Source of the DNA: Alopecurus myosuroides
Lineage: Eukaryota; Streptophyta; Magnoliopsida; Poales; Poaceae
DNA length: 64,000 bases
Direction: 5' to 3'
Assembly (NCBI GenBank): GCA_028641055.1
Contig: CM054059.1
Span: 110,434,263 to 110,498,262, forward strand
Within the stretch, counting starts at the first letter, position 1. Every line of letters begins with the position of its first letter. The notes under the pieces are model-generated. The model worked only from the letters and a program-made list of their open reading frames with translations. It was not told the origin of the DNA and did no database searches. This document shows positions 1 to 9,741 of the stretch, in pieces. The translations under genes and the position numbers were made by a program.

Positions 1-2134
1 TTTCTGGGTTTCCTCGGGAGTATAGTCATAAGGTAACTTGGGTACCTCCTTTGGTACCTTCGGGAGGGGTGACCGTTGACGTTTGGGTGATATTTTACGT
101 TTCGGCAGAAATTTAGTGGGCGGAGAAGGCTGACGCGGCGGCGTATGCGAACGTGGTGGAGAAGGCTGACGCGGCGGCGTAGGCGACCGCGGTGGAGACG
201 TGCACAGCGTAGGCGACCGCGCTGGAGACGGCATGCATGGCGAAGACGACCGCGCTGGAGACTTTTGCGCTGGAGAATGGCGAGGATTCGATGGCTTTGC
301 CGTCTGATTTGGGAGCACAATGCATTCCTTTAGCCATAGAACGGTCAAGTTCTTGGCTTCTCCGAGTTCAGTCAACTCTTCGTCTTCACCTTCAGGGAAA
401 TCAAGCTTTACCCGCTCGAATCTGTTGACAACTTCATCGACCCCAACAACAGCGTAGCCCCGTGGAACCGGAAGACTATGGTGAGTTGGTTCGTTGCCAA
501 TTGGTAAGACATAGCCGGCCGCCGCCTTGATGGTTATATTGACGACCTTCACGTGGAGCTCACAGGTTGTCATCTCCGTGATATCATCCACCGGGTGAAT
601 CATCGACGTTGCATCATCACCCGGTAGCTGCGTGGATGCAACGCTGCTTTTGCGATGAGAATGTGCGGCGTTGGTAGCCTCGACTTCACTTTCTACCATG
701 TGTGGTGCGCCGGTACACACTATCTGCTGGCTAAGTGTGTTAATTTGGTCCTGCTGCTTCTTTACTACATCCTGCGTCAGCTTTATCTGTTCTTCAAGTT
801 GACGCCTCCAGTTTGCCTGATTCTCTACTTCAGTTGGATCCGCGTCCTTTTTACGTTGACGGCTTCTATCGGGTATCTCTTTTTGGTGTCGTCGAACCAA
901 GTATTCCACGGAGGATTGCCTTTTACGGCTCGTGTACGCCCTACGTGTTCCTTATTCCCGAGGGCGCGTGTGAGCTCGTCGTTCTCTCTATCTGGTACGA
1001 ACTTCCCCTCTTTAACGTCCTGTATTGCGGTTCTCAGACTCTCTATGGGTAGAGGACTCTCTTTATGCCTTAGGTTATAGATTGCATTCGCTTCGGCGTC
1101 CAACGTGCCCCCATGCCCGTAGAACCATGACCTTGTCCGCTCGACCCACAAGAACGGCTCGGGAGTGATCCCCAGCTTAAGCAGGTCGTTCTCCCATTTA
1201 TCCCACTTGGGACTGGAACCCTTGTAGCCACCTTGCCCCATAACATGGTGATATACCTTTTTGGCGGCGTTTTTCTCATTTGTTCTTGTCCTTTCCAGTT
1301 CATTCTCTGACAGCTTGTACTTCACGAAATCTGCCCATATGGGTTTTATTTTCTCATACCCTTGAGTGAAATCTGGAGTCTTGTTCTTTTTAACATAGTC
1401 AAGGTTCAATCTTTTCTTCCAGTTTTTGAATTGCTCGGCCATCTTTTTTAGGGTCCACGCCTTGACCTTTTCCCGTATCTCTTTTTTCATTTTAGTAACA
1501 TCGGCCTCATTCACAACCGCTTCATGCTCGTCCACCTCCGGCAAGGGTAAGTTGAAATTAGACAAGATCTTCGAGAAAAGATGTTCTTTGTCTATTTTGC
1601 TGACATATGAAATTCCTTGTTTCCGCGATCTTTTGGCTGATTCCACTCATGAACAGTGATCGGGATGTGATCCCTAACTAGCACTCCGCATTGCTTCACA
1701 AATTTTTGGGCAACATCAACGGGAATCTCGGGTGCGCCGTCTGCTGTGATCGTGTCGATCCTATATATTTCTGTATCTTTCAACTTCTTTGTTGCGCCTC
1801 GTTTAGTCTTTTTTCCGGTTGATATGTTTGAACCGGATGGCTAAAAATATAAAGACTATTAATACATGTATATAGACAACAGATGCTTCATTAATTAACA
1901 TATCTATATATGCACCTCGGAGCCGGTGTTTGTAATTTGTACGGCTCCACCGGAGCCGTCGGCTGCTCCCATATCGGAGTCGTCGGCTTCTCTCTCACCG
2001 GAGTCGTCTCCCTGGGTGAGCTCCGGATCTCCCTCACCGGAGTTGTTCATCCACTGGCTCACATCGGTCTCTACGTCGGGCCCGCGGATGAAACCCTCGA
2101 GCAAGTTTTCGGCATCTTCGTCTCTTGGCTCCAT
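1..2134 (-). pseudogene. CACTA transposase-associated ORF (Ptta/En/Spm family), frameshifted
   Basis: Minus-strand gene starting at 2134 (MEPRDEDAENLLEG...). Exon 1 ends at 1916 and a 75-base GT-AG intron (1841-1915) joins it in frame to exon 2, which opens with a Lys-rich stretch. Conserved family blocks follow: a segment with CGVLVRDHIPIT, then a segment with WERTR/WFYGHGGTLD-type residues around 1130-1300. Further down come a coiled-coil-like stretch near 740-840 and a Pro/Ser-rich tail whose PPRxPTPPRQPSP-type repeats make the DNA repeat visible at 120-262. Two frameshifts break it: near 1620, where the reading moves to the 825-1646 frame, and near 865, where it moves again. The C-terminus runs off the left edge. 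The family accompanies TNP2 in plant CACTA elements and is thought to act as a DNA-binding accessory. This copy is presumably inactive. Confidence 0.75.
1841..1915 (-). other. Predicted 75-base intron in the CACTA ORF
   Basis: On the minus strand the donor GAG|GTGCAT and the acceptor TTTTTAG|CC flank an A/T-rich 75-base segment. Removing it joins two open frames without changing phase, and it removes an in-frame TAG at 1904-1906. Confidence 0.6.
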
Positions 2135-2587
2135 ACTATACGAAAAGAGTAACTATATGTTTCAGATCCATTTCATCAAAATTGCTTATAGATAATAACT
2201 AATGATCAATTATTTTCATCAAAATTACTTATAGATAATACACAAAAAGAGCAACATATTCATGAAATATTTAAACGTATGATAATACGCATCCATAGAT
2301 AAGGAACCCTCATAGGGTAGTCATATCTCACGTGGTTAAATTTTCTAACATTCCTAACATTTTTAAATTTCTAACACTAATTTAGTTAAATTTCCTAACA
2401 TTCTTAAATTTCCTAACATTTCCTATGTCAATTCTAACAAATCTAAAATTCCTAAGTCTAATCTAAAATTTCTAACATTCATAATTAATGATTCTAACAT
2501 TTCTAAAACTAATAAATAACTAAAAACAAAAACAATAATTAAGTAAAAAAAGGAAAAAAACGAAAAAAGCCCCCTGGTTAGGGCGAG
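2135..2587. other. AT-rich CACTA interior with short degenerate repeats
   Basis: There is no gene. From about 2338 to 2500 the motif TTCCTAACATT recurs in degenerate form several times. This looks like the promoter-side or subterminal spacer upstream of the CACTA ORF. Confidence 0.4.
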
Positions 2588-2642
2588 ATGGAGGCAGGCC
2601 TTAACTCCTCTCGGGCGGCGGCCGACGCGGGGCAGTGGAGGC

Positions 2643-2750
2643 CCGACGGGATCGAGGGCGGCGCTCGCGGGCTGGCGGCGGCGCGACGGGATCGAGGGGC
2701 GGCTCGCGGGCTGGCGGCGGCGCGACGGGATCGAGGGCGGCGCTCGCGGG
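2643..2750. repeat. GC-rich tandem repeat, about 39-40-base unit
   Basis: The unit containing CGCGGGCTGGCGGCGG and GACGGGATCGAGG is repeated with starts near 2666, 2705 and 2745. The surrounding 2588-2905 is similarly GC-rich. Open frames here (2588-2994) follow from the base composition and the repeat and do not look like genes. Confidence 0.7.
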
Positions 2751-2944
2751 CAGCGGGACGGAGCGCGGGGCAGTGGCGGCGCGCGGCGGAGGAGTGCGGC
2801 GACGGGGTAGGGGCGGCGCGAGGGGGCAGTGGCGGCGCGTCGGCGGAGTGCGGCGACGGAAAATTTGGGCAGCCTGGCGGCGTTGGTACGTCCCTGCGCG
2901 CGGTTCTGAAATTGGGGAGGGGAAGGTGACGTGTATATATTCAC

Positions 2945-3066
2945 GGTCATCCGTCCCGGTTGGTGGCAGCAACCGGGACGAAAGGCCCCTTTAGTCCCGG
3001 TTGGTGGCAGCAACCGGGACGAAAAGACGCTTCCGTCCCAGCTGGTCGCACGGGCCGGGACCAGAT
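2945..3066. repeat. CACTA subterminal repeats, cluster 1
   Basis: Inverted-repeat units of the form TCCCGGTTGGTGGCAGCAACCGGGAC occur twice, with a degenerate third copy carrying CCAGCTGGTCGCACGGGCCGGGACC. They are typical of grass CACTA subterminal regions, where the accessory protein is expected to bind. 3067-3360 downstream is AT-rich with nothing recognisable. Confidence 0.65.
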
Positions 3067-3364
3067 GTATTTTTGGGCCGGGTGCGCCAAATGTTTTACC
3101 GCCAAAATTTGAATATTGTTTGAATATGCACATGCATAACTAAATCAAATCCGTTTTCTGTTTACCTAAATAATTATTCTAACTATTCAAACTATTAACT
3201 ATTTTACTATTTACATTCAAATCCGTTTTCTGGCTACTGAGTGCATATATGCATACCAAATGCACGGCATGACGTATGCTGGCGAATTCTGTTGTTTTGT
3301 ATTTGGTCGATGAACTGACCGGTGTATGAAGGTGGGCTATATATAGGGGCCTCTGGCTCACAAA

Positions 3365-3530
3365 GTGTTAGATCCAACGGTTAAGAAACACCCTGATCCA
3401 ACGGCTCACAACCGCTCGAAAGAAACACAGCGTAGCCCTGATCGAACGGCTCACAACAGCTCGAAAGAAACATAGCGTAGCCCTGATCCAACGACTCACA
3501 AGCGCTTGAAAGAAACACACGATCCGTGTG
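3365..3530. repeat. Degenerate tandem repeat, about 60-base unit
   Basis: Three imperfect units share CTGATCCAACGGCTCACAA followed by GCTCGAAAGAAACA. There is no coding potential. The array lies between subterminal clusters 1 and 2. Confidence 0.6.
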
Positions 3531-3566
3531 ATTCTATCTGATTGGTCCAAACGAAACCCTAACAAT

Positions 3567-3675
3567 TTCGTCCTGGTTGGTAAAACAGGCCGGGACTAAT
3601 TAAAGGGACGATCCGTTTCCCAACGAAACCCGAACCATTTCATTCCGGTTGGTAAAATAGGCTGGGACTAGAGGG
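3567..3675. repeat. CACTA subterminal repeats, cluster 2
   Basis: Two units resemble TTCCGGTTGGTAAAATAGGC plus GGGACTA, variants of the same inverted subterminal motif. The cluster sits immediately upstream of the TATA box of the gene at 3754. Confidence 0.6.
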
Positions 3676-3692
3676 ATATGTTTTCTTCTCAC

Positions 3693-3700
3693 TATATATA
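3693..3700 (+). promoter_or_regulatory. TATA box of the small captured gene
   Basis: TATATATA lies about 55 bases before the ATG at 3754, a sensible spacing for a short plant 5' leader. Confidence 0.45.
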
Positions 3701-3753
3701 TGTATGCATTGCCACACCATTGGCATAAACACATACAAACTCACCACTCTCTC

Positions 3754-4299
3754 ATGGCTTCTACCGTACCCACTCTAACCTTCATCCAGGCGGAGGCTCT
3801 TTCCGCCTCGAACTACTCCTGCCCGCCCGGCTACAGCGTTCCCGCCGGTTGGATGCTGAGCGCCGGAGGAGTGTCGGTCCCTCCTCTTCCTCAAGGTGTG
3901 GCGCGTCGGGCGGCCATCATGAACCACTACTACCACGAGCTCACGCCGAAGCAATGGAGGAATCCCAGTTGGAATCCTGACTACCGCCCTACTTGGGATG
4001 CCTTCTTCATTAATCGGCGTGAGAGTGCGCTCGCCAGGTACGAGGAGAACGGCCCGCCTCCTTCGAACTTCAACGAGGCCGGTCGTCGGCTGTGGTGGGG
4101 CGGCGAACGGACTCTTCAGAGCGTCATGAACTACATCAGGGCTGGCGATAACCCCCGCCTGCGCTACCCTCACGCCCAGTCCTGGAGTCGTGATCCTCCG
4201 AGGGAGTCCAGAGCACCGTTCGACGATAGTGACGACGACGGCGGCGACTACGACGACTACGAGTCGGAGTATTATAGGCCTAGGCAGGAGTATGACTAG
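3754..4299 (+). CDS. Hypothetical acidic-tailed protein carried inside CACTA
   Basis: An uninterrupted 181-residue ORF starts MASTVPTLTF; an upstream in-frame ATG at 3700 overlaps the TATA box and is less likely. The middle is rich in Trp, Tyr and Pro (WRNPSWNPDYRPTWDAFF; RRLWWGGERTLQSVMNYI). The C-terminal 30 residues are strongly Asp/Glu/Tyr-rich. There is no signal peptide or membrane segment. I do not recognise a named domain with confidence; it resembles small proteins I associate with Triticeae CACTA elements, but that is recall and not a search. It has its own TATA box, no visible intron, and is convergent with the AP2-like ORF, leaving a 268-base gap (4300-4567). An intact frame amid decayed neighbours suggests recent or selected coding, but a chance survivor is possible. 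Confidence 0.5.
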   Translation: MASTVPTLTFIQAEALSASNYSCPPGYSVPAGWMLSAGGVSVPPLPQGVARRAAIMNHYYHELTPKQWRNPSWNPDYRPTWDAFFINRRESALARYEENGPPPSNFNEAGRRLWWGGERTLQSVMNYIRAGDNPRLRYPHAQSWSRDPPRESRAPFDDSDDDGGDYDDYESEYYRPRQEYD

Positions 4300-4567
4300 C
4301 TAGTAGATCGATGCACTCTGGCCATTATGTATTGCCTTGTTTATTTAGATCTATACTCTCTGTTTAGATTTAGATCCAATCTTGCCATTATGTGTACTGT
4401 GACTTGTTTATCTATCGAAATGCATGTCCCCCCCTCCTTAACGTGAGTCGTCTGATTCCAACCAATCAGGAAGAATCACACGGAAAACAGAAAACAGACG
4501 CGCTAGCGCGCCGCAGTTTCCCGGAAGACAACAAATTCTTTTATTAAAAACAGAAAACAGACGAACA

Positions 4568-5173
4568 CTACTCCTCGTCCTGGTCGTCGTCGTCGGTGAC
4601 CTCCTCGTCGTCGTCGGAGGTGCATGATGGTATGTCCGACATAGGCCCCCACCTCGGATCGTCGGAGGCCCAGACTTCGCCGGCGTGGTCGGCCCGACGG
4701 AGCTCTTGCAGCCCCTTCGTCCTTGCCTCCCTAGCGACATCTAACTCGAGGTGGCGTTCGAGGCGCCGCTCCGCCCGCTCAGCCGCGCGGGTCTGCCAAA
4801 GCTCCTCGTCGGCGCTCTCCTCCCCCGGATTATTCCGGTAATACTCGTGGACCACGCGGTCGTCCCTGGCGTCGACTAGGCCCTGAAACGCGCGGTGCCT
4901 GAGGTGGCGGTGGTCGGCGGCAGTGACGATCTGCGGCGTCGGCGCCCTTGCCTCCGCTTCCCAGAGGGTGTGGCATTCGTTAAAGTTCATCAGCGACCGC
5001 GGGCGGTTGAGGCGCCAGGCCGCCGCGTCCCAGGCGCGGGCGGCCTCCGCCGCCGTCGCAAAGGAGCCGAGGGGGATGCGGTCGTCCCCGCAGCGGATAT
5101 GCGCGGTGAACATTCCGTTCTGTCGTGCTTAGACGCCGCGGAAACCGGTGGTGTTGTTCCTCCTCGGAGGCAT
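4568..5173 (-). pseudogene. AP2/ERF-like domain protein with a premature stop, inside CACTA
   Basis: Minus-strand frame from ATG 5173: MPPRRNNTTGFRGV, then TAA at 5131-5129, then the same frame continues open to 4568. GFRGV matches the YRG element that opens an AP2 domain. After the stop come a beta-strand region (TAHIRCGDDRIPLGSF) and the RAYD-like element (AAEAARAWDAAAWRL) ending in MNF, so about 55 residues form a nearly complete AP2 fold with one codon lost. The remainder is an Arg/Glu-rich probable helix and a very acidic tail. AP2 domains bind DNA. With the stop, only a product from the internal Met at 5113 could form, and it would lack the first strand. A TATA box sits at 5225-5230. 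The layout mirrors the neighbouring gene at 3754 (short gene, TATA, acidic tail, convergent). Confidence 0.7.
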
Positions 5174-5224
5174 GGTGGTGGCGCGACGGTGCGTGGAGAG
5201 GAGAAGACGCTCGAGGCGCGGCAG

Positions 5225-5230
5225 TTTATA
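5225..5230 (-). promoter_or_regulatory. TATA box of the AP2-like ORF
   Basis: On the minus strand, TATAAA lies about 52 bases upstream of the ATG at 5173 and is followed by a GC- and pyrimidine-rich leader. Confidence 0.4.
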
Positions 5231-5361
5231 CCGCGTATTCGTGGTCAGGCGCCACGCGGCAGGACTCCCGCGCCACGAGACACAACACACACTAACACCC
5301 ACCTCTCTCACTCCCCCAAGACAAAAAAAAGGGAAGGGGGCTGTGATGCCGCATATGTAGG

Positions 5362-5630
5362 GGAAGGGGCATTGGTCCTGGTTTAGGGAATAAACCGGGA
5401 CCAATGCCTATGCGCGGGCCACGTGGCCTGTGGCGCTAGGGATTGGTCCCGGGTCGTGTCACAAACCGGGACCATTGCCTCCTCACGAACCGGGACAGAT
5501 GCCCCCAGGTGGTTTCTGCTGCCTCGGGCACACGAACCGGAACCAATGCATAGCATTTGTCCCGAATTTTTGTGTAACCGAGACAGATGCCCCCTGGCCC
5601 CCTGAACGAAAGGGGTTGTTTTCACTAGTG
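5362..5630. repeat. CACTA subterminal repeats, cluster 3, and right terminal inverted repeat
   Basis: At least five degenerate copies of the ATTGGTCCCGG / AACCGGGACCAATG motif pair are seen, ending in AAAGGGGTTGTTTTCACTAGTG-type sequence whose last base is 5630. GAT at 5631-5633 would be the 3-base target duplication, but its partner is outside the window. Confidence 0.75.
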
Positions 5631-5759
5631 GATTTGTATTCACGGCGGTCCTTAGTGTAAAAAGGACGGTCATATTTTGACACGTCCCAGCCCGCTCGAG
5701 TTCGAGCTTCCGTGCACTCGACGTGTACACACCCATCTCTTAACTAAATCAGTCTGCTT

Positions 5760-5969
5760 TCCCTTAGCGTCATTTTAAAAAAAAACGTGACCAAAGGGGG
5801 ACTGATCCTCCCCTTGATTCTACGTTGTTAGGTAGGAGTGGGATACCCGGGCGTGAGCACACACAGCTGGGACCCGAGGGCCTCTCGGGCGCGCGCAGCT
5901 GGGACTCGAACCCGGGTCGGCTGGGCGCACACCTGCAGCCATCGCCACTGAGCTAGCACTCAGTTCCCA
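5760..5969 (-). mobile_element. tRNA-derived SINE with 14-base target site duplication
   Basis: Identical flanks aaatcagtctgctt at 5746-5759 and 5970-5983 bracket 210 bases. On the minus strand the element begins TGGGAACTGAGTGC and contains a Pol III A box TAGCTCAGTGGC (5955-5944) and B box GGTTCGAGTCCC (5912-5901), 31 bases apart as in tRNA genes. Toward its 3' end is a nine-T run (5777-5785 on the plus strand as A), then about 17 more bases before the duplication. This architecture is that of plant SINEs mobilised by a LINE reverse transcriptase. I cannot place the family; Au-like is possible. Confidence 0.85.
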
Positions 5970-5983
5970 AAATCAGTCTGCTT

Positions 5984-7121
5984 CTGTGACGGAGATTGGT
6001 AAAATTTGAAATAGAAAAGATCTGTTCTTATTAAAAAAAAAGAGTGATAGTTAAATGTGATGTCCAAAGATCGCTTCGTGATAGCCAAGCTCTCCTCTCG
6101 AGAGAGACAACACGGCCGGCAATGCCCGTGCCACCACGAGGCGGCGAACGTGACAGCGCTGTCCTACTACGCGCCGCCGACGATGCCCGTGCACACTTCG
6201 TGGTTCCGTTCTCCATTAATTAGGATTTTTAATTGTGTTGGCTAGTGCATGAACATTGACACTCTTTAATTACTCTCTACGTCCAGCAAAGCAAATTACT
6301 ATTCGAATAGCTCTGCCTACATCAAATGGAAGAAAAACCCGAAGCTGAGCACGAACTCAGTTTCTTCGAACTGATATTTTCCCCTCTTCGATCTTTAAAC
6401 GAGGAATCGATTCGTACGTACGGCAGCACGTGTGACAACGACCGGCGGCCGGGCTGGCTAGGACCTGCTGACCACTGTTCCGTCACTGTTTCTGTTGGTG
6501 GGTGGCGGCGCCCAGTCTGCAATTCGCACGAGTACTGAGTATAAGACGAGGACGACGGCCGAGAGGTGTACTCTCCAAGAGTCGAAGCAGCAAATCAAAA
6601 GGAGGAATACAACTTGATTTCGACGGAAGAGAACGGAAGATTGTATGGCCCCGTTCGTCGTCGCTGAGCCTTTTTGTTTGTCCCCGCGCATCGATCGGTG
6701 GCCGGTGGGACGCCGCGGCGGGCCGGAGTAGGTAGGTAGGGATGCCGCTATCGTCGGCTCGGCTTATCGTCGCTGGTGTCAGATTCCATATCATCCAACT
6801 GAGACCTCTCGCCCTATGCTAAGCTGTACTGCCTGCCCTGGTTATTTACTGGCTTGACCCGCTGTTTAATTTGCTCGTTCGACGTCCGAATAAAGTGCTC
6901 ACGGAATAAAGGTAGACGGAACCGATTGTTCTACACCTCGAGGACTTGGCTAGTAGGAGTAGTACGAGACTTCGTTTTTACACGCTCCATTGTCGGGCTA
7001 CATATACTATGCGGTACTAGCTAGTAGTAGTGGCGCACTGTTATGCTAGAAAGAGTACGACTCATAAAGCTAACGCAGAGCATCTCCACTCCTCTCCCCA
7101 AATAGTGTCCGGATCGCGCTC
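5984..7121. other. Unassigned intergenic sequence
   Basis: I see no gene, RNA or transposon that I can support. Base composition is mixed, and short open frames on both strands lack codon structure or homology. A weak Stowaway-like start near 6273 has no partner. Confidence 0.4.
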
Positions 7122-7124
7122 TAA

Positions 7125-7798
7125 GGCTGGTGCCAATGCATCACCGGCTCTCACGGGTTATAGCCCCGCCACGTCATATTTTTTCCTCACTATCACGTCA
7201 CTCTCACGCCACTCTCACGGCACGGTGCCAGTGCACGGGCTATAGCCCGGGCTATAGCTTCTCTCTCTGCCACATCAGCTTTTCTCTCTCCTCTACGTAT
7301 TGTATTGAAAAATAGTACTTATTTTGGTTTCCAAAATCTTGTATTAAAAAATAATTCAAATTGACTAAAGAAACACATGTTTTGTTGGAAATTTCACAAG
7401 GTTTCCAAAACATATTTTTGCCAAAATTTTACTTTGCAAAAAGGCCCAGAAAACATTGTTTTCTCTTCAGTTTTCAAAGGAAAAGTATCTTGTTGTGAAA
7501 TTTCCGAGAGGACAGGGGGTTATGGAGAAAATTTCCTTCTTCTACCTCTGAACGGATAGACCACCCACTCTCGACCCGCCCCTCTCGCCCGCCACCGCCA
7601 TCGCGCCCCCCCTCTCGCCCCGCCACCCTCCTACCGCCCCGCCAACGCGGGCGAGACGGCGCCCTCTCGCCCCCTCTCGCCGGGCGAGCTTGTTGCCGCC
7701 CGGCGCCTCCCTCCCGCCCCCCATCTCGCCCGCTATCGCCCCTGGCCGGGCGATAAGGCCCCTTATCGCCTCCCTCCTCGCTTGCGTTGGCACCAGCC
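7125..7798. mobile_element. Harbinger/Tourist-type MITE
   Basis: Terminal inverted repeats are GGCTGGTGCCAATGCA (7125-7140) and its inverse at 7783-7798, with one mismatch. The element is flanked by TAA at 7122-7124 and 7799-7801, the 3-base TWA duplication of PIF/Harbinger elements. It is 674 bases long with no transposase. The interior has inverted motifs such as GGGCTATAGCCC and a GC-rich right half full of CGCCC repeats. Confidence 0.75.
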
Positions 7799-7801
7799 TA
7801 A

Positions 7802-8127
7802 GAGGAGCTCTAGGGGGCTGTTTGGACGAAACTGGCAATTTGGGGAGAGGTGTTTTCCACTCGCCGCCCTCCAACCCGTTCCCCAACTTCTTCTCCAAGA
7901 CCATTGCGCGAACGCCGGCATTTCGACAAGGTGGGTGCCGAGTGTCCTCCGGAGGGAAAAAATTTCCCATCCTCTTGATCCACAGCCTGCCACGTGTCCC
8001 AAAAATGACCCAAAACCCGCTTTTGCTTCACAACTTACACTTTTGGTGCACAACTACCCGCTTTTACTGCGATGGAGAAAAGAATGGTTCGTGGACAAAA
8101 TATAACAGGAATAGGCTGACCTCCTCG
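7802..8127. other. Unassigned sequence right of the MITE
   Basis: It starts near a GGGGCTGTTTGG motif reminiscent of Tourist elements, but no inverted partner was found. No gene. Confidence 0.3.
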
Positions 8128-8465
8128 TAGCAAATATTTTTGTACTACAATATAGCAAAGACGGAAAATAGTTGCGGCAAAAAAAATTATGCTATTGTAG
8201 CAAAAAAATTGAGTTCGCCGGAGGCATCGCCGGAGAGCTCGACGGAGACATTATAGCAAAAACTTTGTATACTAATATAACAAAACCGAATAACAATTAT
8301 AGAAAAAAAAAGTTTTCTATTGTAGCAAAAAAAAACTAACTTCATCGGAGACATTGCCGGAAGCTCTCGCCGGAAACATGTTTAGAAAACAATTTATACT
8401 AGTATAGCAAAACCAAATAACAAAGTGCAGCAAAAAACGTTGTGCTATTTTATCAAAAAGCTAAA
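8128..8465. repeat. Degenerate AT-rich repeat array with 'tagcaaaa' motif
   Basis: About three diverged units of 100-120 bases each combine TATAGCAAAA/TGTAGCAAAAAAA stretches with a GCCGGAGxxxTCGCCGG block. The array is non-coding and resembles arrays I associate with ends of grass Mutator-type elements (recall only). Confidence 0.5.
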
Positions 8466-9189
8466 ATAGCACACTGCACGGTGCACCACTGGCCATGGGG
8501 GCAGTTCCAGCTGGGCAACGCCGGCCATGACGGAGGCGGCGCGTCCCTGGCACCACGGCGGCGCATCCATGACACCATGGCGGAGGCGGCAGAAGAGGCC
8601 GACGGTAGAGGGCGGCCAAAGGGAGAGGCGGCGGCGTGGGCTGCTGGTTGGAGCAGAAAAGCAGCGCGCCCATGGCGCCATGGAGGAGGCGCGGAAAAGG
8701 ACGGCAAGGGGAGACGTGACGGGGCGGCGGCAGAGGGCGGCAAGGGGAGACGCGACGGGGTTGGAGGTGAACAGCGGCGGCACAACTCTCTGGCTTCCAT
8801 ATTGGTGCGGGCGTCGGAGACGGTGATGGTCATGGCTTCCATGTGCGGGTAGCATCGTGGTTCAGTAGACTTATACGAGAGGGAGAGCGGGTCGAGAGGA
8901 TAATCCTGAGTAGTTGAGGACGCGCGTGAGATGCAGGACTCGTGGTGGGACCGCGGGGACGCGTGGCAGGCGCTCCGTGTGGAGGGCGCGCGCATCGGAT
9001 CCCCCTGTGGATCATTATCGTTTCCCTTTCGAGAAACAACATGCGAGCAGCGTCGTAGCGCAGCGAGCACCATCCGCACCTGGCCACCCGGCCTGACCCC
9101 GAGGTTCGCGCCCGCCGGAATGGCGCACTCCCTCCCGCGCCCGGTCATCCCCTCCACGGCCTGCGCGAGCACCGGCGCGGCCATCGCCT
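8466..9189. other. GC-rich unassigned sequence left of gene fragments
   Basis: Open frames on both strands are low-complexity (Arg, Gly, Ala, Pro) and look compositional. 9015-9189 on the minus strand may still belong to the captured CHUP1-like segment, but no conserved residues confirm this. Confidence 0.35.
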
Positions 9190-9700
9190 CCCTCTGTACG
9201 GCGGCCTAACCTCTGCTTTCTGCTCCATCTGAACAATCCACTGATGTCTGCTCGTAACCTCGAGCACGGCGGCGTCGAGCTCCGTGCACAACCGCATGTT
9301 CTCGGACTCGAGCCGGACCACAGACACCCTGTATCTTTTGAGCTCATTGCTCTTGGCCGCCAGCTCGACCTCCAAGAAGGGGACAATAGCAACGGTCTCC
9401 CTGAGTATCTTCTACTCCAGCAGCTCGACGCGAAGCCGCGACTCCTGGAGCTGCTCGATGGCGCGCAGCAGCCCGACGACTTCAAGTGGCGCGCTCGGGG
9501 GTTGCACGTGCACCGACGGCGAACGCGGGAAGTTAGCGCCCAAGGAGCGCGCAAATGCCGACGCCTTTGACGCTGAGCCGGACGACGCCGAACCGCCGCC
9601 CATCGCCGACACCCGCTGCTTGAGGTTGTTGGAGATAGAGGAGCGGTTGCTGGAGGAGCCGCCACACATCTCCGGCACCCGGTGCTTGAGGTTTTTGGAG
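9190..9700 (-). pseudogene. CHUP1-like coiled-coil protein fragment
   Basis: On the minus strand a frame beginning near 9690 carries an N-terminal Ser/Gly-rich part, then RAIEQLQESRLRVELLE, a TAG at 9414-9412, and in the same frame KILRETVAIVPFLEVELAAK and a heptad-rich stretch to about 9200. The block 'ESRLxxELLExKxLxETVAIVPxLExE' is characteristic of the CHUP1/IPGA1-like plant family (actin- or microtubule-linked coiled-coil proteins). The stop is one C-to-T change from the expected CAG. Only about 150 residues of the N-terminal coil are present, without the Pro-rich or C-terminal domains, so this is a fragment and not a working gene. It directly follows another gene fragment in the same orientation. 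Confidence 0.65.
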
Positions 9701-9741
9701 CTGCGGCATCATGGCAGGTGCAGACTGGAGGTTGACGTCGC

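Larger units (their letters stand above)
1..5630 (-). mobile_element. CACTA (En/Spm) DNA transposon, right portion; left end outside window
   Basis: The right terminus is CACTAGTG at 5623-5630 (read on the minus strand it opens the element as CACTAGTGAAAACAACC). It is preceded inward by many copies of the grass CACTA subterminal motif (AACCGGGACCAATG and its inverse) at 5362-5600. A transposase-associated ORF of the plant Ptta/En/Spm type lies on the minus strand at 1-2134. The left terminus, and any TNP2-type catalytic transposase, are not in the window. The interior also holds GC-rich tandem repeats and two small captured-looking genes at 3754-4299 and 4568-5173. Subterminal-type repeats also occur at 2945-3066 and 3567-3675, well inside the element, so this may be two nested or fused CACTA copies rather than one. 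Confidence 0.8.

Noticed and set aside
655..1080. Plus-strand ORF opposite the CACTA gene
   Set aside because: It is the complement of the conserved minus-strand frame and has no features of its own.
2588..2994. Overlapping GC-rich ORFs on both strands
   Set aside because: They arise from a tandem GC-rich repeat; the residues are almost only Arg, Gly, Ala and Pro, and all frames are open alike.
6263..6310. Stowaway-like MITE start
   Set aside because: Only a weak resemblance to CTCCCTCCGTCC, with no inverted partner or TA duplication.
8442..8855. ORFs of 136 codons on both strands
   Set aside because: Low-complexity, GC-driven, no conserved block.
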